IMG/VR virus record: IMGVR_UViG_3300021197_001788
Location: 1-43,648 of that record
DNA length: 43,648 nt
Source of the DNA: a virus
Strand: one strand, 5' to 3'
Below the pieces are notes generated by a model. The model worked only from the letters and a program-made list of their open reading frames with translations. It was not told the DNA's origin and did no database searches. This document shows, one piece after another, positions 1 to 8,901 of the stretch; within the stretch, counting starts at the first letter, position 1, and each line of letters begins with the position of its first letter. The position numbers were made by a program, and so were the translations under genes.

Positions 1-463
1 CTGGCTCAATAGGTGGAATAGCGCCGGTGGTATCCTGTGTTTCTTCTCCAGGGGGCATCGGCTTGGCTGCTGGCTCTTTTTTGCGTTGCTGCAATTCTTG
101 TATCTTCGCCGTAGCCGCTTCGCTGAACTTGCGAGTTTCCGCTTCATGCAGCGCATCGTCATCGAGATTGCTTTGGTGCTCCGGCAGTGACTCCCACCTG
201 GCTTCCGCTTCGTCAGCTTCCATATTGTTGTATTCTTGTTCCAGCTGCTCATCCCACGACAATTTTGGAGCTGGCTTCGCCGGTTCACTTGCCGGTTCAC
301 TTGCCGGTTCACTTGCCGGCGAGCTCTGTGGACTCAATGCTTCCTTTCTAGCTCGCATCGCTGGATCGGGCTTGTTTAGCTCTGCCTCCTTGCCTTGAAG
401 CGGGGAACCGTCCCAGTAAGCGTATTGGTCAACCGCGTCGCGAAAACTTTTTGGCTTACTCAT
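1..463 (-). CDS. Junction-spanning virion-associated protein, N-terminal part (154 codons)
   Basis: The ATG at 463 overlaps the portal stop (ATGA). The frame is open with no stop down to base 1, so the gene leaves the window. The product is hydrophilic and rich in Glu, Ala and Pro, with a threefold SEPA-type repeat near residues 50 to 62 and a charged helical stretch after it. No known domain is seen in this half. Joining base 1 to base 43648 makes one GAA codon and continues in frame into the 42450..43648 segment, giving a 553-aa protein. Its place directly after the portal suggests a head-associated protein, possibly ejected with the DNA. The reading frame is certain; the function is inferred from context. 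Confidence 0.85.
   Translation of the reverse strand, partial: MSKPKSFRDAVDQYAYWDGSPLQGKEAELNKPDPAMRARKEALSPQSSPASEPASEPASEPAKPAPKLSWDEQLEQEYNNMEADEAEARWESLPEHQSNLDDDALHEAETRKFSEAATAKIQELQQRKKEPAAKPMPPGEETQDTTGAIPPIEP
279..314. repeat. 12-bp tandem repeat, three perfect copies
   Basis: The unit gccggttcactt occurs three times head to tail and a fourth, partial copy follows. It lies inside the junction gene and encodes a repeated Ala-Ser-Glu-Pro unit. Because the unit is a multiple of three, gain or loss of copies keeps the frame. Confidence 0.95.
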
Positions 464-2055
464 AGGTAGCTCTCCACTCGGTTCTTAAAGGCTCTGCTCA
501 TTGCTGCCCCGTTAGCGCTGTTCTGCTCGATCACTTGTCCCAGGTCGATCGGTGACTGTGCTGGCTCCCCTGGTGCTGGCATACCCTGCATTGGTTCCTC
601 GGCTCCAGGCATCCCCATAGCTGCTTGCCCTGCCTGCATGAACGCGGGATTCTGCAGCACCTCGTCGTCAGCGTCGGGCATTGATACGCCGATGGTGTCT
701 GCTACCTCGTCGGCTTTGATCTTCATTCCCATATCCCAAGCCATCTTCATCGACGCGAGCCGTCGGTCACTGTCCGGTTCCTCCGTGCTGATACGAAACT
801 GCAAACGTATGTTGGCGCTGTCTGGAAAATTCCACAACTGCAAAGGTCGTAGGAAGTCGGTGGTAATCGTTTCTTCAAGATTCACCGAATCGTATTGAAC
901 GATGTCCGCCAGGGTAGCCAGGTGAGCATCGGCTACCCCACTACCCAGTCCTGTTGCCTCGGCTTCGCTACTTAGCACCTGGCCCAGGATGAATCGCTTG
1001 ATCTTGTGTCCCCAGTAGGTGCGAATCATGTCGATCGTCGTATTGATTCCACCTAAGCCAGGCTCGATCAGCCTGGGTACAAACAGCTCCTGGTCCTCTC
1101 CTGGCTGGATTGGCGCGAGAATGATTGTCCTGCCTCCGCCCATTGCTTCTTCGGCGGCTTTCTCTGTCGCGACTTTCTGTGCTGGGCTGCCTGCCTGGTA
1201 GGGCCAAATTTCGACGCCAAACGCTGCCCTGTCCAGATACTCGACTACTCTTTGAAGGCACTCGATCATCGCGTACCAATCCCAGTAGATATAGTCACGG
1301 ATGCCTACGCCGTTAATTCGACCAGCCAGCTTTGGCTCGAAAAATGGTGCATCCTCAATCATGTGTTTGTGTACGATTGCCTGGCGTCGCTCCCACTTGT
1401 CTAGCCAGTAAACCAGCCCCTCCTCGGTTGGCTGAATCTTCTGGATCACTTCCCCGGTGTTCGGGTCCATGTAGTTCCTGGGTGCTGAATAGGCAGTGCT
1501 GACGCGGATCCCAACTTGCCCATCGACGTGCGATAGCGTCCCGTCGTCAAACCTGAATTTCAGTTTATCGCCGTTCCTGGGTGACCATTTCGAGCAACAA
1601 ATCCGGTTAATTCCGCCGATTCGTTTATTCTCAAACGTCCCGAGCGTCATGTATCGCCCGTACCAAAGTGCCTCGAGCAAACAGCGTCGCATTTCCGCGA
1701 ACCGTGGTGTTTCCTGCAGGATGTCGGTCATGCACTTGACCAGCTGCTGCTGCTCGAAACTCGATGAATCCTCCGGCTCAATGCTCCAGTTCTGGAGCGC
1801 GACGGCTCGCTGCCTGGCGTGCAGGCTTTCCATGATGCCGCAATCGTTGCGCATCCTGTACGCATTGGCTCGGCTATCGTTAATCGCCTGGTCAGCGCTC
1901 AGGTACGAATAGGAAACAAGCCCATATCGTCCATTTACGCTACTGACGTGCGGAAGGATCTCCCTGCTGTAGTTCGGTGCTCCGCTGGTTCCGGCTGCCG
2001 GATCTTTAGGGCGGTTATACAAAAACTCTGCCGGCAAACTTGATTCGTCAACCAT
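460..2055 (-). CDS. Portal protein, DUF935 / Mu gp29-like
   Basis: This 531-aa protein should form the dodecameric portal ring at the capsid vertex, through which DNA is packaged and ejected. The middle and C-terminal half carry the DUF935-type signature, with a long helix around IKRFILGQVLSSEAEATGLG followed by an ADIVQYD stretch and the LRPL segment of the stem and wing region. The length is normal for Mu-type portals. The C-terminus is a Met-, Pro- and Gly-rich tail. The ATG at 2055 overlaps the upstream stop as TAATG, and the gene ends in an ATGA overlap with the next gene, so translation is probably coupled. It lies two genes downstream of the terminase, as expected. Confidence 0.9.
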   Translation of the reverse strand: MVDESSLPAEFLYNRPKDPAAGTSGAPNYSREILPHVSSVNGRYGLVSYSYLSADQAINDSRANAYRMRNDCGIMESLHARQRAVALQNWSIEPEDSSSFEQQQLVKCMTDILQETPRFAEMRRCLLEALWYGRYMTLGTFENKRIGGINRICCSKWSPRNGDKLKFRFDDGTLSHVDGQVGIRVSTAYSAPRNYMDPNTGEVIQKIQPTEEGLVYWLDKWERRQAIVHKHMIEDAPFFEPKLAGRINGVGIRDYIYWDWYAMIECLQRVVEYLDRAAFGVEIWPYQAGSPAQKVATEKAAEEAMGGGRTIILAPIQPGEDQELFVPRLIEPGLGGINTTIDMIRTYWGHKIKRFILGQVLSSEAEATGLGSGVADAHLATLADIVQYDSVNLEETITTDFLRPLQLWNFPDSANIRLQFRISTEEPDSDRRLASMKMAWDMGMKIKADEVADTIGVSMPDADDEVLQNPAFMQAGQAAMGMPGAEEPMQGMPAPGEPAQSPIDLGQVIEQNSANGAAMSRAFKNRVESYL

Positions 2056-3041
2056 TACTGACCTCTGTTGGGCGATCCTCTGTCCGGTCCGCCCCGGTCC
2101 GGTTGTCCATAATCTTGCGACGGCAAAGTGGATCTCTGAAAACCACGTTGCTCTAGCGATTCGTTCCCAAGTCTAGCATTAACCTGTCGCGGCCTGCCAA
2201 CTGGCTTTAGGTAGCGGGTCTTGAATCCTTTGGCTGTTGCTTTCCTGGGAACATAATTTCCAGTCACGGAAATGAGCCGGTACTGCACCTGGTGACCAAA
2301 TATCGATCCGCGAACGCGCAAATGGTCCCAAACGGCACTGCCGGCTGACTCAGCTGCTTGGCGTCGAAAAGCGTTGTACTTCTGGGATGTGACTCCAAAA
2401 TAGGCGTAGGTTGGGCCTGGTCCTTGCCTGGGCTGACCTTTGCCCACAGCTGGAGCCAGGAAAGTGACGTAAAGGATCCCGCTGTATTTGCTCTCTGGCT
2501 GCCAGTAATAGCTGAAAACATTGCTCGAGCTGACTTCTGTGCTGCCCTGGCGGATCAGATTGAAATCGTCGCGGTCGTAGTCGTAGCTGCGACCAAGCGT
2601 TTCGATGTCGTCAAATTCTTCTTCCTGGCCGTCAATCTCCTGCTGGCGAGCCCTCATGCGGAAGTATTCAGCGATCCATTCGTCCTGGGAACTGCGGCGG
2701 CCTGCCGGGAAAGGTGGCGGAACATTCCCAGCTCCCGGTGGTTCGGGTGGAAGCGGAATTGGTCCAGGTGGTGGTGGCGGCTGCGGTCCCTGGATCGGCG
2801 GAAGCGGTCCGCCTAATCGATCCGATGGTATTTCTTGCAACCTGCTTCCGAATCCAGCTGCCTCTGCCCGTCGCTGCAGTCCGCGCCTGAGCCCCTGCCC
2901 TGGCTCAATCGGCGGCTTTTCGATGTAGGAACTGCCCTGTGTGCCTCGCGATCCCGTGCCAAGCCCCCCTGGTCTGCGAGCGTTACTGTATCCCCTGAGA
3001 AAGTCACGCGCCATCCTGGCGAGCCTGTTCAGCGAGCTCAT
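2055..3041 (-). CDS. KTSC-domain protein between terminase and portal
   Basis: The protein is 328 aa. The first 115 residues are low complexity, rich in Arg, Gly and Pro, with a run of five prolines near residue 90. Residues about 170 to 285 look like an enlarged KTSC domain: a YSGILYVTF strand, a YAYFGVTSQKYNAFRRQ segment and an AxSxG motif before WDHLRVRG. KTSC domains occur in many phage and bacterial proteins and were suggested to bind nucleic acid; the biochemical role is unknown. The C-terminus is basic and rich in Gly and Gln. Overlap with the large terminase gene (TAATG) and with the portal gene points to a role in packaging or in the head-portal complex. Confidence 0.7.
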   Translation of the reverse strand: MSSLNRLARMARDFLRGYSNARRPGGLGTGSRGTQGSSYIEKPPIEPGQGLRRGLQRRAEAAGFGSRLQEIPSDRLGGPLPPIQGPQPPPPPGPIPLPPEPPGAGNVPPPFPAGRRSSQDEWIAEYFRMRARQQEIDGQEEEFDDIETLGRSYDYDRDDFNLIRQGSTEVSSSNVFSYYWQPESKYSGILYVTFLAPAVGKGQPRQGPGPTYAYFGVTSQKYNAFRRQAAESAGSAVWDHLRVRGSIFGHQVQYRLISVTGNYVPRKATAKGFKTRYLKPVGRPRQVNARLGNESLEQRGFQRSTLPSQDYGQPDRGGPDRGSPNRGQ

Positions 3042-4468
3042 TATCTGACTCGGTTGTATAAGTTGCGGCGTGTTCCTCGGGATCCCCCGAGCGATTGTAA
3101 ACTTGCCCCAAAGCTATTCGTTTCGACCGTTTTGCGTTTCCGGTCCGCTACAGCGTCCTCTGGTTGGGTCAGAGCTGCAAGTCGATTGAGCCCGGCGGAT
3201 GCTGCGTCAACCTGGTCAGCCTGGCTAGACTCAGGGAACGCAGACAGCTCACTGAGAAATTCGCTGTTCCAGGATCCTTTTACAATCCTTACGTTTCCAG
3301 CTTCGGCCTGGGCTGCCAGGGGCTGGGCTCTGGTTATCTTCGCCTGCCCTGGCAATTTCACTCCACCAACATTTCGCTGTGCGGATCCACTTGCCAGGTC
3401 GCGGTAAACCGGGAAGCCAGCGAGCATTTTTATCATCTGCTGCATCACTTCCTTGCCGCCCGAGCCACCTTCCTGCTCCGCGTAAATCAGCACCTCACCA
3501 CCAAACTCGTGAGCGTCTGCCTGGGCTGTCTGCAATATCACCGTGTCTCTGTCCGCTGGCGACCATTGCCCGCGAACAACGTCCTCAATGTAAAAGATTC
3601 CCCTGGGGCATCGGCTGATTCTGACGCCAGCAGTAAACGAGCTGGTGCTGATCGTGCTGGCTGCCTTGTCCCAGTACCTAACTCTCAAAGCCTCCCTGGG
3701 CGCGTGATCCACTGGCTGGAACCATTCACGCCGAAACATGAGCCCGTCAATGTCAATAAACTGGCCGCCTAGCTCCTGGGCTGCCAGGAGGGGTGACAAA
3801 TCCTGCGCCATGCTGTCGAAAAACTCTGGCGGAAGGAATGGGTTGTCTGCTGTGCTCGCCTGGATGAGCTTTACGTTCGGCCTGGCGACGTATGGGATCC
3901 CCTGGATCACTTCCTGGTTTTGCTCTGCTCCTTTTGCCCTCTCGTAGCAGAGCTCGAAAGTCCAGTGGCTTCGCCCTCGCGGTGTCATCGTCAAGATTGT
4001 CGGACCCATCTGGCCGCCGCGTCGGAGCGTTGCCCTGGCGATCCTCATCGCGTCGATCGGCTGATAGCTCGCCTCATCTAACCACAGCCCGGATTTGTTC
4101 GGTCCGCGTAGCTTGTCCGGTTTCTCTGCTGAACGAAACACGATCTCTGCCTCGCCGCCGTCAAGCGTTTCCCACCAAATTTTAGGGTAGGGGCTCATCA
4201 CGGTTCGGTTCAGGCAATTTAGCTTTTCGCAATTTTCGATGAACGTCGGCACGGTCGTTTCCAGGCTAACCCCCGCGTCGGGTGATACAGCCATCCATTG
4301 ATCGCCGTCCTTCGCCCTGGTGATGATTCGATAGCTTCCGATGAAAGTTTTGCCACCACCGCGACCGCAAACCATTGCCGTAATCTGCGAATCGCTCGCC
4401 AAAAAATCTGCTTGCACCTGGCTGATCGGCAGCACCGGCGTCGATTCCCCTGGGCTTGCTGCAATCAA
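3041..4468 (-). CDS. terL: Terminase large subunit (ATPase and nuclease)
   Basis: This 475-aa packaging motor translocates DNA into the prohead and cuts it. The Walker A motif CGRGGGKT is at residues 34 to 41 and Walker B is GLWLDEAS near 127 to 134. The C-terminal RNase H-like nuclease starts with the acidic RYWDKA motif near 265, has YAEQEGGSGG further on and a late acidic DQVDAAS. The start is a TTG overlapping the small-subunit stop, chosen because a strong GGAGG lies about 8 bases upstream and the N-terminus is complete. Headful packaging would fit the circularly permuted assembly, but packaging type cannot be read from this sequence alone. Confidence 0.95.
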   Translation of the reverse strand: MIAASPGESTPVLPISQVQADFLASDSQITAMVCGRGGGKTFIGSYRIITRAKDGDQWMAVSPDAGVSLETTVPTFIENCEKLNCLNRTVMSPYPKIWWETLDGGEAEIVFRSAEKPDKLRGPNKSGLWLDEASYQPIDAMRIARATLRRGGQMGPTILTMTPRGRSHWTFELCYERAKGAEQNQEVIQGIPYVARPNVKLIQASTADNPFLPPEFFDSMAQDLSPLLAAQELGGQFIDIDGLMFRREWFQPVDHAPREALRVRYWDKAASTISTSSFTAGVRISRCPRGIFYIEDVVRGQWSPADRDTVILQTAQADAHEFGGEVLIYAEQEGGSGGKEVMQQMIKMLAGFPVYRDLASGSAQRNVGGVKLPGQAKITRAQPLAAQAEAGNVRIVKGSWNSEFLSELSAFPESSQADQVDAASAGLNRLAALTQPEDAVADRKRKTVETNSFGASLQSLGGSRGTRRNLYNRVR

Positions 4469-5010
4469 CTTCCTGCCTCCAGCGTTATGGGCTGTACCGC
4501 TATCTGCTCGAGCTCTTTGTAGTTCATCTGCTGCAAGGCATCGACTTCACCCCTGGTATGGACGATCACCTCAATGAGTCCAGACCTCGCCAGGGGATCC
4601 ACTTTACCGCCATCGTCGCGGTGAGCTGCAACGATGTTGCCGATGCTGGTATTGGCTTTTTCTGCCAATGCCAGGAACCGGGGATCCCCTGGCAAATTGT
4701 CTGGCGATTTACTGTCAGCGTAAGCCTGGAACGCGAGCGACAAGATTCGTCGCTGCGTCATCAACACAGTTTCAACCAAATCCTGGTGCAGCTCGACTCT
4801 TTCCATCTTCCAGGCTTCTCTGCCTCGGTCGATGGCTTTGTAGACCGTTCGGTCATTCATCTCGAGTCTTTCCGCGATCTGGCGAGTCGTGTATCCCTCC
4901 AGGTGCATATCCAGGGCTTTGCAGTCGCGCACAGCTGCGATCGTTGACACGTCTTTCTGTCTGCGTCTGTTTTTGCCCGTCGGCTTTTTCGCTGCCTTTT
5001 TCTTCGCCAC
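4465..5010 (-). CDS. terS: Terminase small subunit-like HTH protein
   Basis: This 181-aa protein sits directly before the large terminase gene and overlaps it by four bases. The first 20 residues are strongly basic. Residues about 40 to 62 form a helix-turn-helix (TTRQIAERLEMNDRTVYKAI) of the kind used by small terminases to bind the packaging site. The remainder is helical and could provide the oligomerisation core. The start is GTG with a GTAGGAG sequence upstream. Function rests on position plus HTH; a plain DNA-binding regulator is the alternative. Confidence 0.8.
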   Translation of the reverse strand: MAKKKAAKKPTGKNRRRQKDVSTIAAVRDCKALDMHLEGYTTRQIAERLEMNDRTVYKAIDRGREAWKMERVELHQDLVETVLMTQRRILSLAFQAYADSKSPDNLPGDPRFLALAEKANTSIGNIVAAHRDDGGKVDPLARSGLIEVIVHTRGEVDALQQMNYKELEQIAVQPITLEAGS

Positions 5011-5019
5011 TTTTCGCTC

Positions 5020-6057
5020 CTACTTGGTAGCTGCTGCCTCACGCTCAACCGCTGCCATGATCTGGGCTACACTGCCAGGCTTTGCCCTTTCGGGATACTG
5101 CGTTTTGAGCCCTTGAACAATTTGCTGTTTTGTGCAGCCGTCCAAGGTCATCTGCCGAACCTGCTCGCGGTAATTGTTTAGCGCGTAATGCGAATTGGGG
5201 GTGCTGCTGTCCTCGCTTGCTTTCGCTCCAGCTGCATAGCTCTTGGCTTCCTCACGCTTTTCGATCTCAGCGTTTCTGACTCTGCTCAGGTGCTGGTCTG
5301 GCGTCATGGCCGGCGTCGCCTGCTGACCATCAACGATCATTCCCAGCTCCCTGGCGTAGTCGATGACGGTCTGCTGATCGACGTTTTTCATCCTGGCGAT
5401 CTGCCGGCTTGGTACGTTCTGCTCCAGCAAAGTCTCCATTGATTCCGGCGCTAAAACTGGAATGTCGGGCTCGGCAACCACTTCTTTCACTACTTGTCTC
5501 TTGCGACTCGACCTGGCTTCCCACAGCTCTGCGTTCTTTTGGCATGTACGGGTCCAGTGAGGCGAAACAGTCGGCTCGCTCTCCTGGCCTGACTGAATAA
5601 CCTCGAGCACCCGCCTGGCATCCGGCTGCCCAAACTCATCCTTCCACTCGTAGATTTTCGCAACCTGAGCCGGCGAGCATTTCTGCACCTGGATGAGGTA
5701 GCCGATTGGCTCGAGCATCTGCGGGACTGGCTCTCGTTTTACCAGGACCAGCACGTCACCCCAGGCTTTCCATAGCTCGTCGGATCCGCCTGGGTTCGCT
5801 GTGTGGCTGTCCCGGAAGCGATCGACCTCATCGATCCAAGCGTCAATAGCCATCACGAGAGGGTAGGCGATAGGCTCGATCTCGCCGCTTGCCACCAGGT
5901 CATAGAGCTCTGACCAGGCCCGATCCAGCTTCTTGGAAACTGCCCGCACCTCCTTCATCTCGTACTCAACCATAGGCGTCTGGTCGTCGCTCTCCCAGGC
6001 TTTCGCCAGGGCTTCGACTTTCTTCACGGCTTTCGCGATCTCTTTCCAGCTTCTCAT
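5020..6057 (-). CDS. Terminase-adjacent helical protein of unknown function
   Basis: The protein is 345 aa and I do not recognise it. Residues 1 to 130 are charged and helical. A central part has a WKDEFGQPDARRVLEVI stretch and Trp-rich WTRTCQKNAELWEAR. Around residues 215 to 240, PSRQIARMKNVDQQTVIDYA resembles a helix-turn-helix, and a similar LDGCTKQQIVQGLKTQYP segment lies near 310. Two possible DNA-binding segments just before the small terminase suggest a role in DNA recognition or packaging, but this is inference. The ATG at 6057 has AAAGGGG upstream. Confidence 0.6.
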   Translation of the reverse strand: MRSWKEIAKAVKKVEALAKAWESDDQTPMVEYEMKEVRAVSKKLDRAWSELYDLVASGEIEPIAYPLVMAIDAWIDEVDRFRDSHTANPGGSDELWKAWGDVLVLVKREPVPQMLEPIGYLIQVQKCSPAQVAKIYEWKDEFGQPDARRVLEVIQSGQESEPTVSPHWTRTCQKNAELWEARSSRKRQVVKEVVAEPDIPVLAPESMETLLEQNVPSRQIARMKNVDQQTVIDYARELGMIVDGQQATPAMTPDQHLSRVRNAEIEKREEAKSYAAGAKASEDSSTPNSHYALNNYREQVRQMTLDGCTKQQIVQGLKTQYPERAKPGSVAQIMAAVEREAAATK

Positions 6058-6077
6058 CTCAAACCCCTTTCAAGGTG

Positions 6078-6506
6078 TTACGCCTTGGTGATACCCGTAG
6101 CGTTCAGCGTCAAATTGAGCAGCGCATCCGATTGCGCGTACCCCACAATAGTCAATTCAGCTCCAGTTCCCAGGTCGCCGCTTGGTGCTATTCCGCCCAG
6201 GTTCGCGGAGGATAAAACGTAAATCTCGCCAGCCGTCATAGTACTCGGCCCCAGGTCAATCACTGCGTTTCCTCTTGCGACGACTCCTTGCTGGTCCACT
6301 TCGCCAGTAGACACAGCGATCGCTGCCTGGCCTGTGTTCGACGGCTTTGCAGAGTCGTTGCTGTCAGTCAAATAGAATTTCTGATCGACACTGGACTGGT
6401 ACACAGCCTGGCCTGCTGTAATGGCTTCGCCAAACTGCACGGCGCGATAGGTTCCGGTGTTGCCAGCTCGCTCCACGTCGGTGTCTACGATTACTAAGTC
6501 AGCCAT
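6078..6506 (-). CDS. Small beta-rich structural protein, decoration-like
   Basis: The product is 142 aa, acidic, rich in Ala, Gly, Thr and Val, with alternating short strands and almost no Lys or Arg. The pattern (FGEAITAGQAVYQSS, then KFYLTDS, then GQAAIAVSTGEV and VVARGNAVIDLG) resembles DUF2190-type capsid decoration proteins. It overlaps the end of the cysteine-rich tail gene by 8 bases and precedes the packaging genes. A second decoration-like gene lies beside the capsid gene at 30845..31237, so this one may decorate the tail or capsid. Family membership is judged by eye only. Confidence 0.55.
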   Translation of the reverse strand: MADLVIVDTDVERAGNTGTYRAVQFGEAITAGQAVYQSSVDQKFYLTDSNDSAKPSNTGQAAIAVSTGEVDQQGVVARGNAVIDLGPSTMTAGEIYVLSSANLGGIAPSGDLGTGAELTIVGYAQSDALLNLTLNATGITKA

Positions 6507-8901
6507 TTTCTCGCATCCTGTTTGTGAACTCGCGTATATCGTCGCTTAACGATTCTACGCTAATTTGGGATTGAATACCCCGTTTCTGTTTTCCGTACAG
6601 CGTTGTTGCCACCAGCAGTACCTGGTCGTCTGTTGGCTCGCCTTCCCGTCGCGCCCAGCGATTCATCACAGGGACAATATCCTTCTTGCAACCGCATCCT
6701 TTGAATAGCGTCGGGTTCTCTTGAACAAAGGCGTCACCCCATCCCTGGGGCTTCGCCGCTTCTCTTGGAGCTGGTGGTGGCGCTTGCAGGCTTGCGTTGT
6801 GGAACCCTGCGCCAATGTCGTGTACGCCCATCGACTCGAGGGCGATGTTTCTGTTTCCGCCTTCGACTACTTCGCAGCAGTTTACAGTTGCCGTTACGTT
6901 ATCCCAGGTTCCACCATTGTCGGGGAAACCTGGCAAGATACCGCATCCCAAGTTGTTGCCGTATTCAGCGACGCATTGCAAAGGTTGCGACGCACCCATT
7001 TCTGTTGGCAGAGTCATGCCTAGCACTGCTGCTGGTGTCCATTCAAAACTCAGCGCAAAGTTTCCATTATTCGCGCACGCTGGAATGTTCGACGGATCAA
7101 TTAAGCAAACTTTTGCCGTAGCCGTTGCCGTTTGGCCTGAGAAAAATTCCTTAAACTGCATTTCCAGATTGAAGCAACAATCTTCTTCGCCTATTGTCCA
7201 TATTTGCGTGTCGTTCTGCGACTCTACTCTGTCACCATTGCTCAGGCTGCCTACGATGTCCTCAATGAGTATCGTGATTCCATCAGGACACTCCGTCTCA
7301 CAAATGACGCACTCCAGGCACTCACTTGGGCATGGCCCGCATGGGAACGTGATGTAGGTTGGTTCGCCTGGTGCTGGTGTGACGGTTGGCATCTCGCCGG
7401 TACAGCAACAATCTGCAAATTCGTCCGGGCAAGCCTTGACCAATGCCCAGCCCTCTCCTTGCGTGTACTGGTATGCACATTCGTGTTCTTCGCAATCGCA
7501 CTCTGCGCAAAGGTTGTAGCAGTCAACTTCCCCAACGTCCCAGCTGCATACCTCAATGTCTATCTTCTGCAAGCATAGGTCGTTTTCGTTCCTGTAACCG
7601 CTGGCATAGACTCCGACGGTCGTGGTCGCAATCGGTACGGTATCAACGTAAGGGTTGTCACCGCAGGTAAATATCTTGGCTGGTTGCTTCAAGAAGTTGT
7701 AGCCACATGCCGCGCTCGAAGCGTCGGTTATCACGTCTACGTCATCCGGTGCGCCAAGCATTGCTGACGCGGTTGCAATCAATTCGTAGTTGTGCAGGAA
7801 CTCATTGTAGATTCCAAACAGCTGCTCGCCGTCGGTTACGCAGTCACACAAAAACATACAATCAATCCCTGGGCGACAATCCACGTCGGGGCTTGGGTCT
7901 TGACCATCCCAATACCCAACCAGGGAATAGCCGTCCCACTCTCCGCCCTTGGTGACGATGATGTAACGCGCGAAGGAGCCGCCAGCGTTTGGATTGACAC
8001 GTCGCTCGTAAACCTGCTCTACCCACCATTCTTCGCTGTCCTGCTCCACCCCTACGTCGTGCGGCGTCACCGCATTAAGGGGGATCGATGGCTTTTTTCG
8101 AGTGTGTCGCCGTACCGAAATGATTGAGTCCGCTTGAGCCGTCAGTGCCAAAGGGTTTGTAATCGCGACCTTCCAACAGTATTCGCTTTCGGAAATAGGG
8201 TCGTCCTCGAGCTCTGGAGGAAAATCAACGGCTGGATAAGCTGATAGGTTCCAGGCGTCGTTTTGTTTTATGTACCCGGTTCCTGTCCACTCGTCGCTGC
8301 CATCGTATGCTCTCATGCACTCAATGAGCCGCACGTTCATCCGGTCGATTGATCGCGAGCATGTTTCGACTTCCCATCGCGTTACGCCGTCTGGGTTGTT
8401 GTCGCTTGATTGTGGCGTTCGCAAATACGCTGTGCCGGTGCTGCCCCCGATGTAGTTAGCTGCGTCGCACTTGGTTGCTGTCTGGTAGGCAGCAAATACC
8501 ACGTCGGCAAACAGATTGTTGGGATCGTGAATTGTGATCTCGTCGCCTACGTCCACCCCTACCGCAAGCGTTTGGGTGACGACGCAATTCCAAACACCAG
8601 TGTTTTGGTATCCGATTGGATTCAATGCTCGAAATCGCACCCAGGGGGATCCACCTTGACCAGCCGGACCTGGCTCGCCCTGGACGATATACCAGCCTTC
8701 GTTGCTCTGAAAGTAGCAGCTAACAATCGTTTGCCCTGGGATCGCCACGCTCGCCGGGTAGACCAGGTGAACGTCCACCGGGTTGGCGTTGCCGTCATAA
8801 GGTGTTTCCAGCTCGATGATCGTGCCGACGCCCTGACTAGCTCCCAGGGGTATCCCGGAGCTGTTGAGCTGTATTCGTGCTAACTCGAGGTGTGTGGTCA
8901 T
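6499..8901 (-). CDS. Large cysteine-rich tail protein
   Basis: The protein is 800 aa and acidic. It begins with a receptor- or tail-like segment containing GYQNTGVWNCVV and a GEPGPAG collagen-like patch near residue 75. A dense cysteine cluster follows (CYNLCAECDCEEHEC, then FADCCC, CGPCPSECLECVICETEC) between about residues 460 and 560. Such clusters are common in planctomycetal and marine phage tail proteins in my experience and probably form disulfide or metal knots. The C-terminal 80 residues are helical. It follows the 431-aa tail gene with an ATGA overlap. Likely a distal tail or fibre component; the exact role is unknown. Confidence 0.6.
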   Translation of the reverse strand: MTTHLELARIQLNSSGIPLGASQGVGTIIELETPYDGNANPVDVHLVYPASVAIPGQTIVSCYFQSNEGWYIVQGEPGPAGQGGSPWVRFRALNPIGYQNTGVWNCVVTQTLAVGVDVGDEITIHDPNNLFADVVFAAYQTATKCDAANYIGGSTGTAYLRTPQSSDNNPDGVTRWEVETCSRSIDRMNVRLIECMRAYDGSDEWTGTGYIKQNDAWNLSAYPAVDFPPELEDDPISESEYCWKVAITNPLALTAQADSIISVRRHTRKKPSIPLNAVTPHDVGVEQDSEEWWVEQVYERRVNPNAGGSFARYIIVTKGGEWDGYSLVGYWDGQDPSPDVDCRPGIDCMFLCDCVTDGEQLFGIYNEFLHNYELIATASAMLGAPDDVDVITDASSAACGYNFLKQPAKIFTCGDNPYVDTVPIATTTVGVYASGYRNENDLCLQKIDIEVCSWDVGEVDCYNLCAECDCEEHECAYQYTQGEGWALVKACPDEFADCCCTGEMPTVTPAPGEPTYITFPCGPCPSECLECVICETECPDGITILIEDIVGSLSNGDRVESQNDTQIWTIGEEDCCFNLEMQFKEFFSGQTATATAKVCLIDPSNIPACANNGNFALSFEWTPAAVLGMTLPTEMGASQPLQCVAEYGNNLGCGILPGFPDNGGTWDNVTATVNCCEVVEGGNRNIALESMGVHDIGAGFHNASLQAPPPAPREAAKPQGWGDAFVQENPTLFKGCGCKKDIVPVMNRWARREGEPTDDQVLLVATTLYGKQKRGIQSQISVESLSDDIREFTNRMRENG

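Noticed and set aside
8410-8883. A 157-codon plus-strand frame opposite the cysteine-rich tail gene
   Set aside because: Opposite strand of a well-supported gene in a coupled run, with no ribosome-binding site and no recognisable domain.
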